Positions 45,037 to 55,930 of a stretch of DNA of 64,000 bases are shown in pieces (within the stretch, counting starts at the first letter, position 1; the number at the start of each line of letters is the position of its first letter). A program made the translations under genes and the position numbers. The notes below the pieces were generated by a model. It was not told where the DNA came from. It did not search any database and was given only the letters and a program-made list of their open reading frames with translations. The stretch spans positions 144,462,843 through 144,526,842 of the forward strand of contig NC_073693.1 of the NCBI RefSeq assembly GCF_029784155.1. The letters are read 5' to 3'. This stretch comes from Uranotaenia lowii. Lineage: Eukaryota; Arthropoda; Insecta; Diptera; Culicidae.

Positions 45037-45400
45037 CCAGCAAACATTTTTGTAGGTAAATTTCTGAACAAACTTTTTTATACGTTTCACACATATCATA
45101 GAACCATCGCATAAAAAATGGAATCTACCTACCAAAGTGGAGGCGATATACATATATATTTTTAACTTCAAATTAAGCGATAAGAATCATACAAATTGTA
45201 CGGTATCCAACACCTTAATCGTACATCCTGAAGGTATGCAAGAGAGCGCAAGTTTTGCTCTTAATGCATACCGTTGCCAGCGACAAAATTTTCTGCTTAT
45301 CTCATTGGTCAATTTTTCCAAATGAACCATCTGATTTTTAGCAAACTGGTTACACTGCTTATTGCAGAAAGAGTCATTGAACCCGAAATGCATAAAAAAT
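45037..45400 (-). mobile_element. CCAGCAAACA element, copy 1 (incomplete)
   Basis: Starts at TA|CCAGCAAACATTTTTG. The block order (CTACCNACCAAAGTGGAGGC, GCAAGAGAGC(G/A)CAAGTTTT, TTGCCAGCGACAA, CCATCTGATTTTTAGC, CTGGTTNCACTGC) matches the minus strand of 54698-55483. Its other terminus could not be located. The 62-68-codon ORFs here have no known domain. Confidence 0.6.
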
Positions 45401-45730
45401 CACAATCAAATTAGATCTAGTAATGTTTCCATTATTTGTTCCAAGATTGAGGTAACATACATTTCGAATTCTATTTATCATCGCTAGCGTGGTTCAGTAG
45501 AACGAATTCCACATCACCAATGGTTGATCCGTGATTGATCGAGGTCAACAACTTTATTCATATGGCAAAAGAATGATGTGTAGGATTGACAGCACATTCC
45601 CAATGTTCAAAATTGAAGTTCTCTCTTTGAACATCAATAACGGCGCCGGACAAGTCTTATAAGCAAATGATAGATTTGAAAAGAGAGAAGGTGATGAAAG
45701 AATAATTTTGTGTTTTAGAACCGAGGTTAA

Positions 45731-46953
45731 AAGGTGTCCACGATGAAATTTGCCACACACAAAGTTGATTCGCAAAATACGAGTTTTCATCCGATTATAA
45801 TCAAATTTTCAGGGATTGAAAAATAACTATTAAACTTCATTTTACCATTTTACTCGTATTTTATTTACTGTCCATACGCAAATACCTGCACCTTGACCTT
45901 AACCCCGACCGTGAGATTCTGCACAAGCTGTGAATCAACCGGTTTTTGCAGGTTAGCCCATACTTTCTTCAGTTCCTCGACTGTCTTCACTACCTTAGGT
46001 CGTTAAGAAGGTGCTGCTTCATAATCACCCAGTACTTCTCGAGCTCCGGAGTGTTGGAAGATTGAACATTTTCCGCACGAAATTGACCTTATTGTCCGCA
46101 TACCACTTCAGCACGTCCTTGGAGTGGCATGAGGCTAAATTCGGCCAGAAGATTGTTGAGACGTTGTGAGCCTTCAGGAGAGGAAGGAGCCGCTTCTGGA
46201 GGCACTCTTTCATGTACACCTTTCCGTTCATCGTGTCCTGCGTCACTAAAAAGGTGCACTCTGCTTCTAGCACGTGCTTGCCAAACCGGGACATCTTCTG
46301 AGCGCGGACATGCTCCGGAAGGCTGAACTTATCCTTGGCCGTGAAAAACAGGTTGCCGGGGATCTGTTTGAAGACGGCCTTCACAGATGTTTCGTCGTCT
46401 ATGATACAGCATTCAACTTTCGTCAGCATGTTGAGTTACAACTTCCTGGCACGAGTTTTGGCGGACTTGTTCTGCTTCTTGTCGCAATTAGGGGCCTTTT
46501 GTACCTTGAACGTTCGAAGCCCAGCCATAGTTTTGGCTTTCTGGACAAAACTTCGGCATAGGTGCAGCTTCTTAGCCACATGGCGTTCGGGATTTGGTTG
46601 TGATTGTTGGTGTTGTACGGAATACTTTTTCCCTCACTTCCGGGCTTCCGATCGGTGGTCAATCGTTCCTCGAACCGTTTAATTACTCATGACACCGTGG
46701 AATTCGCGATTCCTTACGTTTTAGCGATGGAACGATGCAAGAGATCATTGTTCTCGTGATTAATGCGCAAGATTTTATCACAAAAGAGCTGTTTTTCGAC
46801 TCCATTTCCGCGAGTTTTGGTCACAGGACTTCAGAACTGCAGGATTTAAAAAATGCACTATGGACAAAATCCACCCAAATTTTCATTAAATTCTACGCAA
46901 CGGTTAAAAGTTAGAGCAATTTCATAGTGTTGCAATTTCATCGTGGACACCTT
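45731..46953 (-). mobile_element. DD37E-type Tc1/mariner element with paired TIRs
   Basis: Terminal inverted repeats AAGGTGTCCACGATGAAATT (45731-45750) and its exact complement (46934-46953). TA lies one base before the left end (45728-45729), but a TA is not evident on the right. The enclosed transposase relic is on the minus strand. Subfamily distinct from the copies at 3070 and 49201 (different TIR). Confidence 0.8.
45900..46830 (-). pseudogene. DD37E-group transposase relic
   Basis: Minus strand. The best-preserved block (46429 to 46025) reads MLTKVECCIIDDETSVKAVF, then FKQIPGNLFFTAKDKF, MSRFGKHVLEAECTFLVTQD, VYMKECLQKRLLPLLKAHNV and FWPNLASCHSKDVLKWYA. The first catalytic Asp is kept (IIDDE), but the second has become Asn (WPN against WPD in sister copies). 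The HTH region upstream (about 46450-46830) is spread over several frames. The distal PELxxIEKYW block is visible only as LRSSRSTG after a frameshift. Catalytically dead. Confidence 0.75.
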
Positions 46954-47439
46954 CCTCTGCATCCTAGCAAATAAATTGGTTCGTGGAATGGGGTAATGGG
47001 GGAAAAGGGTTCGGTCAGGATACACTTTTGACTAGTGTTATTATGTTTTCTAATAGAAACCTTATTTGTTGTTACACTCTCCTGTTTTTTCTTCATGACA
47101 CTCAAAAACTAGATGCAAAATTGAAATGCATCCAAAATCGTACTATGACTATTCTTTTTCCGTTTTATGTATATATTTTTTGCGATTGACAAACTATTGT
47201 TCAGTACGTATATTTCTACATGTTTTTATACTGCAGGATTTAACGATTTATGATCTTGAAAAAATTGAAATTTAAGCTAAACGTTTATGAAAATTCCGTT
47301 TAAAAACTGACATAACATTGTTTTAATGAATTCTTAAATTATTTGAAGAGATATTCCATCAGGATCATCATTGAAATCATATGATGAAATTGCAAATCAC
47401 TCAAGGTGTGAAATGATTACTGGGTACTTTACACTTCAC
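46954..47439. other. Gene-less AT-rich stretch
   Basis: No supported feature. Confidence 0.4.
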
Positions 47440-47775
47440 AGTACTCTCCCAGCAATACTTCGCGAGGCACCAGCAGTGATGTCAATTGGATTTATAGATT
47501 GGCACAAAAACCATTAGTGATGTCAATTGGATTTATAGATTGGCACAAAAACCATTAGGCACAAAAACAAAAATGATGTTGATTTTTCAGTACAAAATAT
47601 TCAATTTTCTCAAACAAACCAAAAAATTCAAGTGTACTCATGTAAACGTTACTTCAAAATTCTGCAAAAAAATCATGGATGAGTTTTGAACCAAAACGAA
47701 GCTTTTTGAACCCCAGTTTTTGAGAAGTTCAAAAATGACCCCAAATCGACTCAGTCTAATGCCCCTGGAAGTCGG
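47440..47775 (+). repeat. Dispersed repeat D, copy 2
   Basis: Colinear with 62395-62850 (CTTCGCG(A/G)G, AGTGATGTCAATTG, CAAAAATGATNTTGATTTTTC, GATGAGTTTTG, CCAAATCGACT). Contains an exact 41-bp tandem duplication (47476-47557). Leads directly into a mariner HTH fragment. Confidence 0.7.
47476..47557 (+). repeat. Exact 41-bp tandem duplication
   Basis: 47476-47516 and 47517-47557 are identical (GTGATGTCAATTGG...ACCATTA). Exactness inside a diverged repeat indicates a recent event. Confidence 0.9.
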
Positions 47776-47789
47776 GTAGTTCGTGGCTT

Positions 47790-48000
47790 TGCACGCACTG
47801 TTTAAGTGGTAAAATTGGTTGAGACGAAAGTTAAGCGGAATCCAGTGAGATCAATCCGGAGGCTGGCTGAGGAAGCGAATATCTCGATCACGTCCTTGCA
47901 ACGTTAGGTCAAAGATGACTTGAATGCATCAAGAACGAAGCGCCATTTGTAAAAGAAGGAATTGAAACACTGCGACTGAAAAACATATTTTAAAATGACC
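47790..48000 (+). pseudogene. mariner-type transposase N-terminal (HTH) fragment
   Basis: The frame reads VKLVETKVKRNPVRSIRRLA, EEANISITSLQR, stop, VKDDLNASRTKRH, stop. This is the second helix-turn-helix of a mariner-like transposase (RNPxRSxRxLAxEANIS pattern). It shares the motif with the minus-strand relic at 39845-40480. Only the DNA-binding part remains; there is no catalytic domain. Confidence 0.6.
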
Positions 48001-48960
48001 TGAATAAAAAAACTGATTGCCCCTAAATAGAATACAAAGTGCACTAGTACGACAACGATTCAATTGGTTTTGCCTGCTCATTACATGGCTAATAACAATC
48101 ATTTGTTAGACACATTCACTATCAGCACTAATAATATGGTTGTCAACACAATAAAGATAATCACCAGTTGTCATATTAGCAGTGATTCAGTGCATCGGCA
48201 ATGCGTTGTCTAACACATTTGTATGACAAAATGTGTGGATATCTTTTGAGATGAGGTTTCGAAAGTTCATTGGCATAAAATGCAGTACGTTTATTTGAAA
48301 TTTAAAACAATCTGCAGTCAATTTCAGTTTAAGTCATAAATTTTAGAGCGTGAGATTTATTTTCTCATAAACGGTTTATCCCTCTAAAGTGTTCCATAAA
48401 TATTTACAATTTTGTTTTAATTTTAAAACCTTTTTTCACTGGCTCCTTAAAAAAAAAACGGAAACTTTCTCACATTTCCCCTACAATTTAGAGCCCTACA
48501 TAATTTGACTTGGCAGAAATGCATTCGTAGCTCTTCCTTACAATCAATCTACCATGCTTGGTGCAATTGTAATCGACTTTCTTCTAAGGAACCGCCATCT
48601 ACTGCTTTGGAAGATGTTGTAATATGTTGTGGAATACCTAGCAGATTTTCTTTATAGGAGTTCTTTACATATTAAAAACATTAATGAAATTTAAAAACAA
48701 TATTTTTTTTTTATTTATTACATATTTTTGAATAATATTTACCCGAAATTGTCTCAGAAACCATTACTTCGAAGTAAAATTTCTCAAATTCTCCGGAATA
48801 AAATCATAACTCCCGCTTGAATGTCGTCGTCATCCTCGTCTGGGTCCCAGAAAGCACCGGACGCTTTCGCTGCCGTCGCATAATATGCATAAGACAAAAT
48901 TGAAATTGCATAAAAGTAAGCCACACTTTTCATATCTCATATCGGGTGCTGCTAGCTCTC
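48001..48960. other. Gene-less AT-rich stretch
   Basis: No supported feature. A CGTCGTCATCCTCGTC block near 48825 is slightly GC-richer. Confidence 0.4.
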
Positions 48961-49200
48961 TACACTGAAAGAAATCTTCACATGAAGGCTACGCGAGAGT
49001 ACACATGGATTTTGTCACCACGAAAATCTAGTGAAACCTAAGTGAATTTCAGGCAGCAAACAGAGCTCACGCAGTAAGCAGAATTCACGAAATTTTCATA
49101 TAAGTTGTGTGTTGGGTGTGAAAATAACGTAGGTCGAGTGTGAATAAGGATGCGTTTAGCTTCATGTGATTCACGTAGATTTTATTGAAATGCAAACGTA

Positions 49201-50492
49201 AAGGGTGATACGGTTAAAGTTTGGTCAATATGAACGTATTTCTTTCAATTTTGCATTTAAAAAACCTGAACACCCCTCATTTTGAAGGTGTGTGTAGAAT
49301 GTTGTTTCTATTTTGATTTTGGAATTCACTTTTCAGTTGTCAAAATACCGTCCAAGGAAGAAGAGCAGCGTATCAAAATTTTGCTCGCGCATCGCGAAAA
49401 TCCGAGCTACTCGCACGCAAAGCTGGCAAAATCGCCAAAAGTTGCCAAATCAAGTGTTACAAATGTAATTAAAGTATTTGGGAAACGTTTGTCGACAGTC
49501 AGGAAGTCTGGATCGGGGGGAAATCGAAAACCGGAAGCCGCTGAAACGACAAAGAGAGTTGCCGGTTGTTTCAAGCGAAACCCTAACCTCTCTCTCCGAG
49601 ATGCCGCAAATAAGCTGGATGTATCTTCTACAACCGTGCATCGAGCCAAAAAACGAGCCGGACTATCGACTTACAAGAAGATAGTGACTCCAAATCGCGA
49701 TGATAAACAAAATACAACGGCCAAAGCGCGATCCCGGAGGCTGTACACGACGATGCTGACGAAGTTTGACTGCGTGGGAATGGACGACAAAACCTACGTC
49801 AAAGCCGACTACAAGCAGCTTCCGGGACAGGAGTTTTATACGGCAAAAGGAAGAGGAAAGGTAGCAGATATTTTCAAGCACATGAAACTGTTAATATTCG
49901 CGAAGAAATATCTGGTTTGGCAAGCCATCTGTACCTGTGGCTTGAAAAGCAGCATTTTCATAGCTTCCGGGACTGTCAACCAAGAAATTTACGTGAAAGA
50001 GTGTTTGAATAAACGTCTGCTGCTTTTCCTGAGGTAACACGGTTGTTCCGTACTGTTTTGGCCGGATTTGGCATCTTGCCATTACGGTAAAAAGGCCATG
50101 GAATGGTACGCCGCCAACAACGTGCAGGTGGTTCCCAAGGACAAGAACCCTCCCAACACGCCAGAGCTCCGCCCAATTGAGAAATACTGGGCTATTGTCA
50201 AGCGGAACCTAAAGAAGACCAAAAAAACTGCTAAGGACGAGCAGCAGTTCAAGGCAAACAACTGGCTTTCTGCGGAAGAAGGTGGACCGTGTGGCTGTAC
50301 AAAATCTGATGGCAGGGGTTTAGCGTAAGGCCCGGCAATTCGGATTTGGAAAAGCGGAAGCCTAACTGAGTATTTTTCCTGAATTTTATACTAATTAAAC
50401 TTGAAAAAGAAATTTAATTTGATTTTTTAAATAAACGATTGCACCGATTTACACGCGTTTTCCTTTGACCAAATTTTGACCGTATCACCCTT
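49201..50492 (+). mobile_element. ITmDD37E element, structurally complete (1292 bp)
   Basis: Terminal inverted repeats AAGGGTGATACGGTTAAAGT (49201) and ...ATTTTGACCGTATCACCCTT (50492), about 26 bp with two mismatches, flanked by TA at 49199-49200 and 50493-50494. A single transposase reading frame lies between. It is the best-preserved transposon in the window and the reference for the truncated copy at 3070-4359. Confidence 0.93.
49282..50365 (+). pseudogene. ITmDD37E transposase, nearly intact
   Basis: A 251-codon ORF then one in-frame TAA (50035-50037), after which the same frame continues. N-terminal HTH region (KEEEQRIKILLAHRENPSYS...; a second HTH around NLSLRDAANKLDVSSTTVHR). The catalytic core has MDDKTYVKADYKQLPGQEFY, FWPDLASCHYGKKAMEWY and PPNTPELRPIEKYWAIVK; 37 residues separate the second Asp from the Glu of PIEKYW. 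Lesions: the TAA; a 2-nt deletion near 50273 relative to the copy at 3144-4161; and a TAG near 50319. The usual ATG of MPSKEEE has become ATA, leaving the upstream in-frame ATG at 49282. Probably unable to mobilise itself, but recently active by its state of preservation. Confidence 0.9.
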
Positions 50493-51068
50493 TAGTTATT
50501 TGTAATATACGATGCACTTTTTATTTTTAATTCAAACTTATACACTTCACTTCACATCCCTAAAATAAATTATCATAGCAAAGATGGTATTTGGGTTGCT
50601 TCCAAAGTGGTAACTGGTCGTCCTAGCTACTCCAAATATGAATTCTGATAAAATAACAAAATATGTAAAAAACGGGTACACAAAAAAATTTAAGCTACTT
50701 TCGGAAAATCAGCTTCTCCATCACTTAGAATTTTTCTTTCAGACAGTACCAACTGTTGGATCCGCGCCATATTGAGTACTTTATTCTGTCACATAGACTT
50801 CACGTGAATAAATTATTCTGGAATACGTGAACGTCACATAAAATGCACCAAATTCCTTTGTATTTACTTGGGGGATCACTGGACTTTCACGTAAATCGAA
50901 AGTGCCTTTGTTTTAAATAACATCAAACAACCATGTAAATTTCACATACGGATCAAGAGAATTTGTATTAGCTTCTAAGAGATTCTCGTAAGTCGAGCAA
51001 AATTTCACGAAGTGAGTGCCTACGTGAAAATCCATGAGAATTCAACGTTTCCTTTTCGATTGAGTGTA

Positions 51069-51690
51069 CATCATCGTTGCATTGGCCTCGTCTAGCGTCG
51101 TGCCTTTTAGCTTCGTTTTACTTGCTGCAAATGTCGGCAAATGGTTCTGGGTTTTTGGGTGCTAGGGGAATTAATTTCAATTTCTGCTTTCTCAGCATCT
51201 TTTTTTTTTAATATTTGATATTAAGATTTTTCTTTTCTTTTGTTAACCATTACAATGAAGCAGCACTCTTTCTTCGTTGCAGGCAGCTGATGGAATTTGA
51301 TTTTGGTCGGTTTACAGTTAAATTTATGCATTTAAAATTCGGCGTTGCATTTTCAAAATCTGTCCCAATATTTATCATGAAAATTTGAAGATACAAATCA
51401 AACCTGATTGTATTTTACGAAATAGAATGAAAATGATTTGAATTTGTTAAAAAATTATGGAGTCAATTTCGACAGGCAACTTGAGGAGATACTTAATTAA
51501 TCATTTGCAAAAATATCGAGAACTAAGAAGACTAAGAAAAATGTTGGAAACGGCTTTTTTTAACAGATTGTCTATTTTACTTGAGCTTCTCATTCCGAAT
51601 TAATATCTTTTTCTCATGAACTTGCTCAAACATTTGAAAGTCATTTTTATTAAAGCACATAAACTCCTGCAAGCTTCGCTGGGTCCTCGG
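51069..51690. other. Gene-less stretch
   Basis: AT-rich, with no supported feature. Confidence 0.4.
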
Positions 51691-52420
51691 TTCCTCCATT
51701 AGCGAAAAGTCCCCTCTGCAACACCTGAAAGATTAACACCGAACGTAAACCGATCCAACAACCCCATTTACGGGATCCGAAAAATCAATCCATTTTCATG
51801 AGCAGGGGACAGTTTTTTGGGTCCTCTCCATTTGCCTGCATCCGGTAAGTTAGGGTAAGGGTACCGTTTGGTGTCATTTCAATTTTCGATCGGAATGCAG
51901 CGTTATGTTGATATATTCCGAATCGAAATGTGATCCCCATCGTTGTCGATGTTGGTCGATTGAATTTCAAAGCACGATGACATTCCAGTGAACCTACCCT
52001 ACTCGGAAAGGCAATGCGGCAAAAATGTCAATCCTATACAAAGTTCGCTCAGCTCAAATGCTGCTGCCTGCCGCCAAGGCACGATGTGGCCATTTCCTGT
52101 ATACATAGTATAGATTCAGGGGTTTTACATTTGACAAGGAATCGACATTTTAGGATTAGTTGAACGTCATCGCTTCCCATCCTTACGCCAGCCTGGTTCC
52201 CCGGGTTCGACTTTAGTGGAGGACAAGGGAAATGACGGACCAGAATAACAAAAAAAAAAAAAAAAAGGAAACCCAATTGGCACAAAAAAACGTTGTTGAT
52301 GTGCGCCGTTCCAATGAGATGAAAATGGATGTGATGAAAATTATTTGATGCAGCTTAGACTGCGTCATGTGTGTCGGATCGAATGTGTTGATTTCACTGC
52401 AGATAAGTTTGAGTGTCACA
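51691..52420. other. GC-richer non-repetitive island
   Basis: Moderate G+C and no similarity to the repeats here. GCATCCGGTAAGTTAGG (about 51838) contains a splice-donor-like GTAAGT. ORFs of 60-80 codons lack recognisable motifs. Candidate host exon or regulatory DNA only. Confidence 0.2.
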
Positions 52421-52879
52421 TAATAATATAATCAGATCAAATTCAGCTACGTTTAATTTTAGCAATTTATAAATTAAACGCCAGTCAAAACTTTCAAGGT
52501 AATCCAACTTTTCGTTATTTTTACTTCAATCTGAACTTTTACAATAGCTTTATCACAAGTATGCATAATAATTTCGTTGACATTTTGGTTGGCAGCATGT
52601 TTTTACGAGGAAAAACGCTGTAATAGATAGAAGGAAGCTATATTATCCTTCTAGGAACTTCCTCGCTTCCATGTCATGTGACGAGGGTTGAACTAACGCC
52701 GCTATGCATATTTTTCGGTACAGCATTACTTTGCGATAGTGTCAATCAACGAATATATTTTGTGAGTATATAAACTTGGTATAATGAAATAAGGTTAGTG
52801 AGTTATGTTCAGAGAAATGAAGCTATTTTTATCTGTAGTCATTTTTTAATGAAATTAGACCGGAACAAATTTGAAATTC

Positions 52880-53088
52880 TCTTTAGTTGCATGGAGTTGA
52901 AACATCACGAGGGAAGGGGAGATGATAAAAAGAAATTCATATTTTCAATAAGTTGAAGCAAATTGAACAAAATTGATCATTCTATTTGATCAATTTTGTT
53001 CTATTTGTTTCAACTGATTGAAAATATGAATTATTCTTTTATCATCTCCCCTTCCCCTCATGATATTTCAACTCCATGTGACTAAAGA
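52880..53088. repeat. Long near-perfect hairpin (~100-bp arms, 7-nt loop)
   Basis: 52880-52979 and 52987-53088 are inverted complements at roughly 90% identity, with a loop of only 7 nt. The outer end is TCTTTAGT..CATGGAG and the inner end CAAAATTGATCA. If transcribed it would form a long double-stranded RNA. No target duplication identified. Confidence 0.9.
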
Positions 53089-53255
53089 AGAAAAAACTAC
53101 TAATTTTACATCAAAAATTTGATAAAACACCAAATACCAAAGGTGATATTTATCGAGAGTTGCAAAAAATATCTTGACCTTCATTTATGCCTCCCTTCGA
53201 GATTTTCGGAAAAAAGCGAAAAAGGAGGGTGAGGTGTCATAATAGTAAATACATA

Positions 53256-54223
53256 TAGGGGAGTGTGGGGTATCATGGGCCACTTTTTTTTCTTTGCTTC
53301 ATTACTTCTTTATTTAAAAGATAAAAAGAAAAGAAATTGAAAGGTTTTCTACATTTTTAGGGTATTATTAGGTTTTTTTTAAACACTTGATTTCATGATT
53401 TTTTTATTTTTCGTTGAAAACCATTACAAACAGCTGCAAATGATGTTTAAAATTACAATAAAATACGAATTTTGCCTTTTTTCATACATTAATTGTTGCA
53501 AATTTTTTACTTTTTGAAACGAATGGTAAAATAAATTAATTTCCCCGAGTTCTGTTAGTTTTAAAAAAAGTACTTTTTTTGGGTTTTGAGAAATTATGGA
53601 TAATCGTGGGCAACGAAATCCAAATTGACTAGATAACGTGCAAAGTTTATGAGTTGACCAAAAACTGAAACTTCATCTTTCATTTAGTTATTTGAAACCA
53701 ATTTCAGATGAGGAAATCAAAAAGAAAGTTGTGTATGATCGAATAATTCCTAGAACCTGCGTCGCGAACTATTTGGAAAAATTCCTTATATAAGATGGAT
53801 AAAATACTTTTCATGACTCTTCAGTTGGTAAACGTATTTTAAGTTCTGAATGTGTTTAAAAACATAAAAATAGAGGTTCTCACAAGCTATTTATAATTAA
53901 CAAATTGGTTGCGTTTGTGTGACTTATTGATGTTTCATCCAAAACTCCTTTTCCACGTGAAAAAAAACATGGCAAAACTAAGGTCATAAGCGTATGAGAA
54001 TATTTTTGTTTTGAATTTTAGGTTCCCTATCGATGCAACTAGCGTGTGCTTGTTAAATTATGTAAGTATTTTTTTAAGCTTGATTTATAAATGAAGCAGT
54101 ATATAAGTCAACAAAACAAAAAATATGCTTACACAAAGCAATAACAATGACAGTTGGATTGAGATTTTTATCTGAACACACCCGAGATATTCTGAGTGGC
54201 CCACGTTACCCCCCTCTTCCCTA
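53256..54223. mobile_element. Non-autonomous DNA transposon (968 bp, 28-bp TIRs)
   Basis: Inverted ends TAGGGGAGTGTGGGGTATC... (53256-53283) and the complement of TAGGGAAGAGGGGGGTAAC... (54196-54223), 23 of 28 positions matching and both ending in TGGGCCAC inward. The interior is AT-rich and non-coding. TA occurs at or near both outer ends, so a TA target is possible. Confidence 0.6.
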
Positions 54224-54409
54224 CGAAAAAAAAGGTAGTAGAAAGAGTAATCTATGTGAAATGTAAATTGTGAAATGCAGGAAGAAAAGGGAAACGTTGT
54301 GTTGTTCTTATGCTTATGCTTATACTTATTACACATGCACAGCCAGAACTTGTCATGAAATAAGAATAAAACTGAAGCATAAAGCGAGTCGTTGGGAAAA
54401 TTTAACCCT

Positions 54410-54696
54410 GTTTATAATTTCAAGCGGTTTGATAGGACAGCTTCGAATTGAAAGGCAAGTTGAAAGGACAGCCTGAACATATCGAAGGAAATTTCTAGCG
54501 AGTATTCAAGAAAGCTTGAAACTGTAAGGCGAATTTAAAGGACAGCCTGAACATATCGATAAGAGTTTCAAGTGGGATGAAAGGACAGCTTGAAATTGAA
54601 AGGCCAGTTGAGAGGACAGTCTGAAAAAATCGAAAAGAACTTCAAGCGAGTTGATAGGACAGCTTGAAAATGAAAGACGAATCGAGAGGACAGCCT
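54410..54696 (+). repeat. 74-bp tandem repeat array, part 1
   Basis: AGGACAGCCTGAACATATCGA-type cores at 54465, 54539, 54613 and 54687, exactly 74 bp apart. Each unit also has a second half-unit AGGACAGCTTGAAA(T)TGAAAGGC. Interrupted at 54698 by a TA-flanked element and resumed at 55486. Confidence 0.85.
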
Positions 54697-54697
54697 A

Positions 54698-55483
54698 CCC
54701 AGCAAACATAAAATCGCATTAAAATGATAACTCAAGTCATTATAAACGTTACTGCGAATCGTAATTCCAACTAACGCAAATAAAAGATTGTAAAAATCGT
54801 TACTCGAAGTCAAATCAAATAGTTTAAATCGGATATGATAAAAAGTCCACCATTCTTACAGATTCTGAAGACGATTTCGTTCCTTTGATTCTCCCGCGTG
54901 GATCGAGTGAAAGAACAGCTTTGTTGTTCTCATTGCTACCTGCAGTGCAACCAGATGGCTAAAAATCAGATGGTGTATTTGCGAGAATTGCCCAATGACA
55001 GAGGCAGCAAATATTGTCGCTGGCACCGGTTCGCATGCGTTAAGAGAAAAAAAAAACTTGTGCTCTCTTGCATTCTTTCAGTATGTATGAACATGGTGTC
55101 GAATCTCGTCCGAATCGTATACTCTTATCGGTTTAGCCAAAATTGAAAATATGTATGTATATTGCCTCCACTTTGGTGGGTAGATGCTGTTTTTTCGAGT
55201 TTCATACGATCATTCCAGGGCTTGTGATTTAGCTCAGTTGACAAGTCTGTTGTCTCCTGAGCCGATGTCCGTGAGTTCGAGCCCAAGAGTAAATATCGAA
55301 CACAGTTATACCGGATAAGTTTTTCAATAACTATCCGCCAACTGTAACGTTGATAAAGTCGCGAATGCCATAAATATGGTAAAACGACTATAATCGACAC
55401 AAAAAAAATACGATTATTCCATAAAGTATATGAGACGTGTAACAAAGCTGTTGAGAAATATACCCACAAAAATGTTTGCGGGG
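54698..55483. mobile_element. CCCAGCAAACAT element inserted in the 74-bp array
   Basis: Ends CCCAGCAAACAT (54698) and ATGTTTGCGGGG (55483), 12-bp inverted ends with one mismatch, flanked by TA (54696-54697, 55484-55485). Carries a SINE (55218-55408). Its minus strand matches 45037-45400. A short ORF (54898-55146) falls in a CG-containing internal block shared by both copies, but I recognise no domain. Confidence 0.75.
55205..55421 (+). repeat. tRNA-derived SINE, copy B, with target duplication
   Basis: The body is 55218-55408. A box region TTTAGCTCAGTTGACAAGTC, B box GTGAGTTCGAGCCC, then ~120 nt of tRNA-unrelated sequence and a short A-tail. Flanked by TACGATCATTCCA / TACGATTATTCCA (55205-55217, 55409-55421; one mismatch). 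Full-length copy, so useful as the family reference. Confidence 0.88.
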
Positions 55484-55485
55484 TA

Positions 55486-55930
55486 GACGTATCACTAGAA
55501 AATTCAAGTGAAAGGACAGCCTGTACGTATCGATAAAAATTTTAAGAGGGTTGGGAGGACAGCTTGAATTGTAAGGCAAGTTGAGAGGACAGCTTGAAAT
55601 GAAAAACGAGTTTAGAAGACAGCCTAGCTAGACGTAGCGATAGAAATTTCAAGCGAGTTGAGAAGACTGCTTGAAATTGAAAGGCGATTTGAGAGGAGCT
55701 TAGTCGTTTAGATTGATATACAAGGCGGGTTGAGAGGACAGTTTGAGATAAAATATAAATTTAAAGCGAATCAAAGTGACAGCTTGAAATTAAGTAAGAG
55801 TTGGTCGAGCTAGTAAATTTTATCAAATTGAATATCAAGCGGGTTGAGAGAACAGCTTGAGATAAGATTCAACTATGAAGCGAGTCGGAAGGGCAGCTTG
55901 AAACTAAAAAAAAGTTTGTCGTTAAGATAG
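55486..55930 (+). repeat. 74-bp tandem repeat array, part 2
   Basis: More degenerate continuation of 54410-54696. GGACAGC(C/T)TG-type cores at irregular spacing, with half-units TTGAGAGGACAGCTTGAAA. It decays toward 55930. Confidence 0.7.

Larger units (their letters stand above)
48961..51068. mobile_element. TA-flanked MITE split by a DD37E transposon
   Basis: The left end TACACTGAAAGAAA (48961) and right end ...GATTGAGTGTA (51068) are inverted, as are internal blocks such as ATGGATTTT..CAC (left about 49004; right, complemented, near 51025). TTCACG/CGTGAA motifs recur throughout, like the CTTATGA motifs in 43573-44286. Minus the 1292-bp insert and its duplicated TA, the element is ~0.8 kb. 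Confidence 0.55.

Noticed and set aside
49201..50492. Intact, self-mobilising transposon
   Set aside because: A stop at 50035, a 2-nt deletion near 50273, a stop near 50319 and loss of the usual ATG make the transposase non-functional.
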